Shown: positions 57,625 to 64,000 of the stretch, piece by piece
How positions within the stretch are numbered: the stretch's first letter is position 1
Layout of the letters: each line of letters starts with the position of its first letter
Assembly (NCBI GenBank): GCA_024636955.1
Contig: JAGXGB010000048.1
Span: forward strand, 148,872 to 212,871
Direction of reading: 5' to 3'
DNA: 64,000 nt
From: Bacteroidales bacterium
GTDB taxonomy: Bacteria > Bacteroidota > Bacteroidia > Bacteroidales > Lentimicrobiaceae
The notes under the pieces: model-generated
Database searches by the model: none
What the model saw: the letters and a program-made list of their open reading frames with translations, nothing else
What the model was told of the DNA's origin: nothing
Program-made: the position numbers and the translations under genes

Positions 57625-59217
57625 CTATTTCCTGAACTCTAATTCTGTGAAATCGAAATCAGGATTGGGGATATCAACACGCATTTGTTCAACTTCTCCG
57701 GCAGCATTAAGAACGAAATTCACTGTTCCTTCAGATAGTGATGGAACTTCCGGGAATTCAATAGTGAACGTGTCATAATGCCAGTGATTTAGTTTGCCGT
57801 AAAATAGGGGAGTGGGCACAAACTTTAGATAGAGACTGCCTTCATGTATTTCTATTGTCGCATCGCCATATATCTTACTGGTGTATGTTCCAACATACTT
57901 CTCAAGATCAGCACTTGGCTTAGTACCTTTAACTCGCTTTTCAGCCATCTCTTTCTTTTTCTTTTCCTGGTATTCCTTGCCTTTCTTTTCCCTCTCGAGG
58001 AAGAAGTCACTCCAATCTTTAGTAGGTATTTCACCAACTCCAAACTGTTCCATAGTTGGCTGTCCAATAAATGCATCGAGAATTGTGTACATCATGGGAA
58101 GGTAAAGACTTGAATTCTTGTTGGTTAAAACAACCAAACCAATATTGGCTTCAGGAACAAAGGCAGAATAGGAGATCATACCATCATAACCACCCGAGTG
58201 CGACATTACTTTCTTGCCATAATAATCCATTACTGACCAACCCATGCCATATCCCTTGAAGTGTGTAGTCGGCCAAAGGTCTTTTGAAGTCTTTGAAACA
58301 TTGTTCATAATTTGTGGGTACCACATTTCATTGAGTGCCTTCTCTGAAATAATCTGCGTCTCGTCAAGCCTACCGTTGTTAAGCTGCAACTGTAGCCATT
58401 TCGCCATGTCGTTAACCGATGATAGAATTGACCCTGCCGGAGCAATATTATCCCAGTTCATGTAGTCAATCCTTACATTCTTTTCCTGAAATGTGGTGTG
58501 AGGCTGTGCCAGATTAGTACTCTCCAGAAACTGTTCCACAGATGTGAGAGTTGATGTCATAACCAACGGATCCAGGAAGCGTGCTTTCACAAAGTCAGCC
58601 CACTTCTGCCCACTTACCTTTTCAATAATTAAACCCGTAGTAAGGTAGGTGATATTCGAGTACCCAAAGGTAGTCCTGAACCCGTATGCAGGTTTAAGAT
58701 ACTGAGCCCTGCGTACAACTTCTTCAGCCGAATGTGTTGTTCCATACCATATCAGGTCGCCACTGAATGTGACTAAACCTGTGCGGTGGGAGAGGAGATC
58801 ACGTATTGTAATATTGGCAGTTACATAAGGATCATAGAGCTTAAACCATGGCAAATGATCAACTACTTTGTCATCCCATGACAGCTTACCTTCATCCACC
58901 AGCACCGCTATAGCTGATGCTGTAAAGGCTTTTGTATTGGATGCAACGGCAAACAGTGTATTTGCATCAACAGGTTTCTTTGAATTAATATCCTTAATGC
59001 CGTATCCTTTAGCTAAAATAACGCTATCATTCGATACAATAGCTATTGCCATTCCCGGGACATCCCAATCATTCAGCGCTTTCTGGAAATAGGCATCAAG
59101 TTCTGCCAACTTCTGTTTGTCAATTACCGTGCTCTGTGCATGTAAATTGAAACTAAATGATACTGCAACTAAAAGCAGTAAAATATTTTTTACTCTTGAG
59201 ATATTTTTGACTTTCAT
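57625..59217 (-). CDS. Secreted serine hydrolase, beta-lactamase/class C family, with DUF3471 domain
   Basis: 530 aa. A signal peptide (to about residue 27) precedes the class C-type domain: SxxK as SNTK (about 92-95), YSN triad, HSGG (about 350). A C-terminal DUF3471 beta-barrel (about 430-528, YVGTYTSKIYGDATI) is standard in esterase or peptidase members of the family. Periplasmic D-Ala peptidase or esterase is more likely than beta-lactamase. It overlaps the kinase gene by four bases and is co-transcribed with it. Confidence 0.85.
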   Translation of the reverse strand: MKVKNISRVKNILLLLVAVSFSFNLHAQSTVIDKQKLAELDAYFQKALNDWDVPGMAIAIVSNDSVILAKGYGIKDINSKKPVDANTLFAVASNTKAFTASAIAVLVDEGKLSWDDKVVDHLPWFKLYDPYVTANITIRDLLSHRTGLVTFSGDLIWYGTTHSAEEVVRRAQYLKPAYGFRTTFGYSNITYLTTGLIIEKVSGQKWADFVKARFLDPLVMTSTLTSVEQFLESTNLAQPHTTFQEKNVRIDYMNWDNIAPAGSILSSVNDMAKWLQLQLNNGRLDETQIISEKALNEMWYPQIMNNVSKTSKDLWPTTHFKGYGMGWSVMDYYGKKVMSHSGGYDGMISYSAFVPEANIGLVVLTNKNSSLYLPMMYTILDAFIGQPTMEQFGVGEIPTKDWSDFFLEREKKGKEYQEKKKKEMAEKRVKGTKPSADLEKYVGTYTSKIYGDATIEIHEGSLYLKFVPTPLFYGKLNHWHYDTFTIEFPEVPSLSEGTVNFVLNAAGEVEQMRVDIPNPDFDFTELEFRK

Positions 59218-60059
59218 TTCGATTGCTCTTTATGATATTCCATTAAACCTTCAATAACTGATTTCTGGATTCTGTTGATATTTATTTTCTTCTCTGAAGC
59301 TACTTCAATTAGAATCTCTTTGAAATGAAAAGCTATAGAACCAACAAAGCTTACCTCAAATTTCTCAAAACCGCTGAATTTCATAACACCCATTTTGAGG
59401 AACTCACTAAATGATTTTGTGATTAGTTGCCTGATATACTTATCCTTACTATTCTGTTGTATGAAGGGTGCAAAAGAAGCCAGAAACCTATTAGGGGAGG
59501 GCTTGTTATAAATATTGTCGAGTACTAACTCAAGCGACAAGTTAAATTCATCAGTAAGCTTATCGCTGATATGGTCGGGCATTTCACCTCTCAGGTAATC
59601 AGTAATCAGCAATTTGCCCAGGTGAGTACCACTGCCTTCGTCGCCAAAAAAATACCCGAGTGATACCATCTGCCGGGTGATCTTGTGGCCATCATATACG
59701 CATGAATTTGAACCAGTACCCAAAATACATGCAATACCCGGTTTGCTATCGCATAAAGAGCGGGCAGCTGCCAGCATATCATGATTCACCTCAATAGAAG
59801 CATTCGGGAAAAGTTCATTCAACAAGTCGCTGATCTTTGTACACTTTGCCTCTGTAGAACACCCTGCACCATAATAATAGATAGAACTCACGGCTTCAGC
59901 CGATATTGAAGGCATAAGTTCATTATGCAGCATCGATATGATTGCTTCACTCGACATATAATAAGCGTTGATGCCTGCCGTAGTAATAAAAGTATTGTTG
60001 GTGTTATTAACCAGTAACCAGTCAGTTTTAGTGGCACCACTGTCAGCTATAAGGATCAT
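59214..60059 (-). CDS. BadF/BadG-type sugar kinase (N-acetylglucosamine kinase-like)
   Basis: 281 aa with the actin-ATPase fold: phosphate-binding motif MILIADSGATKTDWLLVN, IACILGTGSNSCVYD, and GYFFGDEGSGTHLGK. BadF/BadG-type members phosphorylate amino sugars such as GlcNAc during cell-wall recycling. Coupling to a penicillin-binding/serine hydrolase-like gene fits a peptidoglycan recycling role, though this is inference. Confidence 0.85.
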   Translation of the reverse strand: MILIADSGATKTDWLLVNNTNNTFITTAGINAYYMSSEAIISMLHNELMPSISAEAVSSIYYYGAGCSTEAKCTKISDLLNELFPNASIEVNHDMLAAARSLCDSKPGIACILGTGSNSCVYDGHKITRQMVSLGYFFGDEGSGTHLGKLLITDYLRGEMPDHISDKLTDEFNLSLELVLDNIYNKPSPNRFLASFAPFIQQNSKDKYIRQLITKSFSEFLKMGVMKFSGFEKFEVSFVGSIAFHFKEILIEVASEKKININRIQKSVIEGLMEYHKEQSK

Positions 60060-60085
60060 TAAATGATATAAAAGTTAAATTCAGG

Positions 60086-60116
60086 CAAATGTATGAAATT
60101 AATTTTTGGAGTCAAA
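60086..60116 (-). promoter_or_regulatory. Promoter of the kinase/hydrolase operon
   Basis: On the minus strand -33 TTTG (60113-60116) is separated by 19 bp from -7 TACATTTG (60086-60093), an ideal match. The start codon follows 27 bp downstream. The remaining spacer up to 60530 contains no gene. Confidence 0.85.
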
Positions 60117-60530
60117 GGGAGAATTCAGGTACATAATGATAAACAGTAATCTATAACAGAAGGTGAAGCTTATACTTGGAGATCACAAAATGTTCTTTAT
60201 TCATTTATTAAACGCGCCAGAATTGAATATACAGTATCAATGTACATGCAGCTCAAAAAAAACGCAAGGATAAGGGCTTAACTTTCCAAAAAACCTCTGT
60301 AACAAATTATCATTCAATACCTTGTGCCCAAAAATGATAGTTTAGATTTTTACTCTAAAAAATACGTTGTAACTAATTGATATTCTGCACTATAAGGATA
60401 ATAGCCTCAATCATCAATTTTCTATAAACAAAATATTTGCCTAAGTACGAAAACTACTATAAGATACAGAATATCAAACACATATACTGCATATTTCTGC
60501 ATAGAACTTTGAATCATTATTCTTGTGTTA

Positions 60531-60854
60531 TCATCTTGCACAATTCACACAATATAAACTCTCTGGCCTAATGAGTATTCTGCCTAACGGAATTGGTTGA
60601 TTACATGGGGCATAAAACCCAAAGTCAGAATTGTCAACCTTATTGAGAACATACTTTAGTTTTTCCAGTTTATCCTCTGCTTGCCGAAGTGCAGCTTCAA
60701 CAACGCTTTTGTTGTTTATAGCATCCATACGTGATATGCGGCCAATGGAATCATCAGGTGCTACAGGTTCTGTTGATTCTTTGTAATCCAAAATTTGCTT
60801 TTCAGTTTTAGCAATCTCCTTCTCAATATGCAGCCTTATTTCAGTATTATCCAT
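60531..60854 (-). CDS. DksA/TraR-type protein with incomplete zinc finger
   Basis: 107 aa. A coiled-coil helical hairpin (about 10-75) is followed by the C4-type zinc-finger sequence FGFYAPCNQPIPLGRILIRPE...YCVNCA. In related proteins the first pair is CxxC; here the first Cys is Tyr (FYAPC), leaving three Cys. These proteins act on RNA polymerase secondary channels in the stringent or stress response (family knowledge), but many short Bacteroidota forms are of unknown role. The 36-bp repeat array lies directly upstream. Confidence 0.82.
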   Translation of the reverse strand: MDNTEIRLHIEKEIAKTEKQILDYKESTEPVAPDDSIGRISRMDAINNKSVVEAALRQAEDKLEKLKYVLNKVDNSDFGFYAPCNQPIPLGRILIRPESLYCVNCAR

Positions 60855-60908
60855 GCTTTTAGAGATTTGTCGAAATAGTATAAACTAAACGTTTTGACTA
60901 GTAACTAT

Positions 60909-61160
60909 GATGGGAAGATAATTTTAGACTTCAGTGAATTCACAGATGAGAAGATAATTTTAGACTTCAGTGAATTCACAGATGAGAAGATAATTTTTTA
61001 AACTTTATTGATTTCAAACATAAGAAGATAAAATTTTAAACTTTATTGATTTCATAGATGAGAAGATAATTTAAATCCAATGTCTTCAAACATGAGAAGA
61101 TAATTTTAAATCCGATGTCTTCGCAGATGAGAGGAAAATTTTAAACTCCAGTGCTTATAC
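60909..61160. repeat. Seven 34-38 bp tandem repeats
   Basis: Copies start at 60909, 60945, 60981, 61019, 61057, 61091 and 61125 with the core GATGAGAAGATAATTTTAGACTT and a variable second half (TTCAGTGAATTCACA or TTTATTGATTTCATA). The first two units are nearly identical. It lies in a 340-bp spacer upstream of the DksA/TraR-like gene. No similarity to either flanking gene end was seen. Confidence 0.9.
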
Positions 61161-61194
61161 GTACTCTTTCGATAGTCAAAGCACTTCACGTGAA

Positions 61195-61827
61195 TTACTT
61201 TTTTCTCAAAACCTCAACACGTGAATGGGTGTTTTCCATTAGTTCAAACCCAAACTTCTCTGCCAGGTATATAATGGTGTTTTGATGAAAGAATGAAACA
61301 TGGGTTTCATCTCTTGCATAACCCCATCGGGCAAACTCATCCAGATTGTGCCACTTATAAGTCATGATAAAAAGGAATCCGTTTTTTTTCAGGATACTTG
61401 TAATCTTTTTTAAATCATTTTCCGGATAGTAGAAATGCTCTAAACACTCCGTGGCAAAAATGAAATCAAAACTTCTTATTGTCATTTCCGGAAAAAAGAT
61501 CGGATCATAATTGTAGCATTTATATCCATCGTTTTCAATCAGCAGACTAAGTGTTGGCACCGGGCCACAACCATAATCAAGTCCCACCATGTCATCAGTT
61601 ATGTATTTCATGGCTGGTTCAATAACTTGATTCAGAAATTCAACATATCCTGTATTATGAATTCCATTATCGTGCATATCATATCTTGACCTTTCACTAA
61701 CTGCACTCAAGTGATGTTTTTGATCACAATGTATAAGCATGCAGTTGTTGCAATAGTAGTATATCCGATTGTCGGGACCAGGGATTTTTGAAGCATTTGT
61801 AGAGCAGAGAGGACACACCTTAAGCAT
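61195..61827 (-). CDS. Class I SAM methyltransferase with N-terminal zinc ribbon
   Basis: About 210 aa from the ATG at 61827, giving MLKVCPLCSTNASK; a longer frame adds 19 hydrophobic residues that look out of place. The zinc ribbon has CPLC and CNNC pairs. The methyltransferase core includes VGLDYGCGPVPTLSLLIEN and FDFIFATECLEHFYYPENDLKKI (2OG-like SAM fold). This architecture occurs in rRNA and small-molecule methyltransferases; the substrate is unknown. Confidence 0.85.
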   Translation of the reverse strand: MLKVCPLCSTNASKIPGPDNRIYYYCNNCMLIHCDQKHHLSAVSERSRYDMHDNGIHNTGYVEFLNQVIEPAMKYITDDMVGLDYGCGPVPTLSLLIENDGYKCYNYDPIFFPEMTIRSFDFIFATECLEHFYYPENDLKKITSILKKNGFLFIMTYKWHNLDEFARWGYARDETHVSFFHQNTIIYLAEKFGFELMENTHSRVEVLRKK

Positions 61828-62022
61828 ATTCAAACCTTTTATAAAGTTAAGTAACAGTATTAATTGCGGTATGTTCCAGTTCAAGCAAAGCTATTAATTG
61901 AAACATGGAGGTTCTGGTTAATATCAAGATAACCTATAAACAAGCCGTATTGGTGAGATAGGTTCTTCTAATGATACCAGAGCATGAAATAAGTACCAGC
62001 CTCATAGAGGAATATTGCAATC

Positions 62023-63627
62023 CTATTGTACCTGCGATTCAAGTTTAAAGTCAGATGTACTGTGAAAAGTAATTGAGGTATAGATCTTTTTAAGTGCATT
62101 TAAATTCCAAACACTCTCAACCAGAAAGACCTGGTTGCCGTCCTTATCCTGAGCAATCGATTCAGATTTCTGGTTTAAGAATCTATTCAACTCTTCTTTA
62201 TCACTGCCAGTAACCCAGTAGGCTTTTGTGTAAGGCAATGATGCAAAACTACATTTTGCTCCATACTCATGTTCAATTCTGAACTTGATTACATCATACT
62301 GGAGTTCACCCACAGTGCCTATAATTTTTTTATTCCCTCCATTTGTAATAAAAAGCTGTGCAAGCCCTTCACCGGCAAGTTGACGAATACCTTTATCAAG
62401 TTGTTTTGAACGGAATGGGTCCTGATTGATTACCTCCCGCAGAATCTCAGGAGAAAAATTAGGAATTCCTTTAAATGTTAAGTTTTCTCCTTCAGTGAGC
62501 GAATCGCCGATAGTGAAATCCCCATTATCAAATAGCCCTACAACATCACCTGGAAATGCCTCATCAATTACTGTTTTGGTATTAGCCATGAAGCTTGTTG
62601 GCGATGCAAAGCGAATCTTCTTCTTAAGTCGAGGATGAAAATACAGTTTATTCCTTTCAAATTTACCGGAACAAATACGCAAAAAGGCTATTCTATCGCG
62701 ATGGTTTGGATCAAGGTTAGCATGAATCTTGAAAACAAAGCCTGTTAGTTTCTCTTCTGATGGAACTATAACTCTTTGCGAAGCCTCATAAGATCCAGGA
62801 GAAGGGGCAATTTCTATGAAAGTGTCCAATAATTCAAGCACACCAAAGTTGTTGAGGGCACTACCGAAAAAAACGGGAGCCATGTAACCATCCTTATATA
62901 AATCATGATTAAACTTTTCAAAAAAGTGGTGAACCATTTCTAATTCTTCTTTAAAAACAGGAAGTTTGGCCTCACCAATATAATTCCTTACCTCTTCTGA
63001 ATCAATCAGATATGTTACAGGCAACTGATCAGTTGGTTCGTTATTTTGTAAAGGTTTAAATGCACTAACCTCATTAGTCTTATAGTTATACACTCCTTTG
63101 AAATCCCTGCCCGAGTTTATTGGCCATGTGAAAGGACAAACAGTGATATTAAGTTCCTTTTCAAGTTCTTCAAGCAATTCAAAAACATCACGACCCTCTC
63201 TATCCAACTTGTTGATAAAAACCATTACAGGGGTATGACGCATTCTACAAACCTCCATTAACCGACGGGTTTGTTCTTCAACACCTTTTACAGAGTCGAT
63301 AACAAGAATTACGCTGTCAACAGCAGTAAGAGTGCGGTAAGTGTCTTCAGCAAAATCTTTATGCCCGGGTGTATCTAAAATGTTTACTCTAACATCTTTG
63401 TAATCAAATGCCATTACAGAAGTTGAGACCGAAATGCCTCTTTGGCGTTCAATTTCCATGAAATCAGATGTTGTTGACCTCCTGATCTTATTACTTTTAA
63501 CAGCACCGGCAGTCTGAATTGCACCACCCATAAGAAGTAACTTTTCAGTCAGCGTCGTTTTTCCAGCGTCAGGGTGACTTATAATAGCGAAAGTTCTACG
63601 TTTATTAACCTCGTTTATCAAGCTCAT
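62023..63627 (-). CDS. prfC: Peptide chain release factor 3 (RF3)
   Basis: 534 aa. A GTPase that recycles RF1/RF2 after termination. P-loop is [14 protein letters not shown]2/G3 region includes [14 protein letters not shown] and [12 protein letters not shown]4 is FINKLDREG. The C-terminal domain contains [22 protein letters not shown]. The length is normal (about 525-535). It is transcribed separately from the following rRNA operon. Confidence 0.96.
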   Translation of the reverse strand: MSLINEVNKRRTFAIISHPDAGKTTLTEKLLLMGGAIQTAGAVKSNKIRRSTTSDFMEIERQRGISVSTSVMAFDYKDVRVNILDTPGHKDFAEDTYRTLTAVDSVILVIDSVKGVEEQTRRLMEVCRMRHTPVMVFINKLDREGRDVFELLEELEKELNITVCPFTWPINSGRDFKGVYNYKTNEVSAFKPLQNNEPTDQLPVTYLIDSEEVRNYIGEAKLPVFKEELEMVHHFFEKFNHDLYKDGYMAPVFFGSALNNFGVLELLDTFIEIAPSPGSYEASQRVIVPSEEKLTGFVFKIHANLDPNHRDRIAFLRICSGKFERNKLYFHPRLKKKIRFASPTSFMANTKTVIDEAFPGDVVGLFDNGDFTIGDSLTEGENLTFKGIPNFSPEILREVINQDPFRSKQLDKGIRQLAGEGLAQLFITNGGNKKIIGTVGELQYDVIKFRIEHEYGAKCSFASLPYTKAYWVTGSDKEELNRFLNQKSESIAQDKDGNQVFLVESVWNLNALKKIYTSITFHSTSDFKLESQVQ

Positions 63628-63710
63628 ATTATATAATGTAATTTATACCAGAAGACCACAGCGTAATTAACTTTGAAACTATGTAGAGAAGCGACTTAAA
63701 TAAATAAACA

Positions 63711-63742
63711 ACAAAGGCCGCCTTGCGGGCAGCCTTTGTGTT
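63711..63742 (-). terminator. Terminator of the rRNA operon
   Basis: Stem ACAAAGGC (63711-63718) with GCCTTTGT (63732-63739), plus inner pairs, followed on the minus strand by TTGTTTATTTATTT. It lies just after the 5S rRNA 3' end. Confidence 0.85.
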
Positions 63743-63747
63743 ATAAG

Positions 63748-63857
<110 letters not shown>

Positions 63858-63880
63858 ATATTTTAAAATTCGAGTAAGGA

Positions 63881-63909
63881 TATTTGACTCTTTTTGAGGG
63901 AGTCAAATA
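63881..63909 (-). other. Hairpin in the 23S-5S spacer
   Basis: A 10-bp perfect stem (63881-63890 with 63900-63909, TATTTGACTC/GAGTCAAATA) with a 9-nt loop, upstream of the 5S gene. It is probably an RNase III or other processing hairpin. Confidence 0.6.
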
Positions 63910-64000
63910 GCTTATACAAGAATTCGACATGTAAAAGGAAGAAAAGAATCACAATATGAAATGAGTGATTTGAAGCAAAAGTAAAATTGGTCATAAGAAA

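Noticed and set aside
57625..59217. True beta-lactamase
   Set aside because: SxxK/YSN/HSGG plus DUF3471 is common in esterase and peptidase members; resistance should not be inferred.
60909..61160. CRISPR-like array
   Set aside because: Repeat and intervening parts are both similar between units and there is no spacer diversity or cas gene.

Overview
The window comes from a member of the Bacteroidota, probably an anaerobic or microaerobic relative of the Bacteroidales. Evidence: three secreted proteins carry type IX secretion (T9SS) C-terminal sorting domains with the YPNP motif. Several promoters match the Bacteroidota consensus (-33 TTTG, N19, -7 TAnnTTTG). There is a PorE-like TPR/beta-propeller/OmpA protein, an AT-rich base composition and a Bacteroidota-type 5S rRNA. 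Genus cannot be given from this sequence alone.

Layout. 1-4.2 kb: a lipoprotein, a TerB-like protein and a large T9SS cargo. 4.2-13.9 kb: housekeeping and envelope genes (ffh, folD, PorE-like protein, large helical-repeat protein, pepE, sodB). 14.1-18.2 kb: two tandem paralogous Omp28/thioredoxin-like T9SS cargo proteins. 18.3-21.7 kb: MFS exporter, lipid A acyltransferase, response regulator and three tRNAs (Arg, Ser, Pro). 21.7-26.2 kb: a long perfect hairpin, a P1B copper-type ATPase with four Cys-rich metal-binding repeats, and a membrane phosphoesterase. 26.2-33.1 kb: class V aminotransferase, TPR/coiled-coil protein, LolD-type ATPase, secreted protein, topoisomerase IB and a candidate 47-aa protein. 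33.3-38.9 kb: a tightly coupled six-gene cluster with a type III polyketide synthase, UbiA prenyltransferase, FAD monooxygenase and two methyltransferases, predicted to make a prenylated or methylated phenolic lipid or quinone. 39.3-41.5 kb: DUF4142 lipoprotein, ECF sigma factor, cupin, small membrane protein and a glycosidase remnant. 41.7-42.9 kb: sucC.

43-55 kb is the most remarkable part: fourteen co-directional genes encoding two different HydABC-type [FeFe] hydrogenase/NADH dehydrogenase-like complexes. They are separated by a sensory-regulatory block (H-cluster protein lacking the proton-relay Cys, two DRTGG proteins, two HATPase proteins, one PHP protein). A near-perfect Rex (NADH/NAD+ sensor) operator lies over the first promoter, and two Rex-like sites lie upstream of the second unit. 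The complexes differ: the distal HydB is full length, while the proximal HydB lacks both terminal Fe-S domains and its HydA partner has a Cys-to-Ser change in the L1 H-cluster motif.

55-64 kb: truA, DUF456 protein, lipoprotein MsrB, serine hydrolase, BadF-type kinase, a DksA/TraR-like protein with an incomplete zinc finger, a methyltransferase, prfC, and the 3' end of an rRNA operon (5S) on the minus strand.

A second unusual theme runs through the window. Short tandem repeats sit on gene boundaries and are copies of the last codons plus stop (TerB-like gene, the 6.5-kb gene, pepE, sucC), of the first codons (folD, msrB), or of the promoter (truA). In the type III PKS the same process seems to have been captured in frame as four 33-bp repeats.
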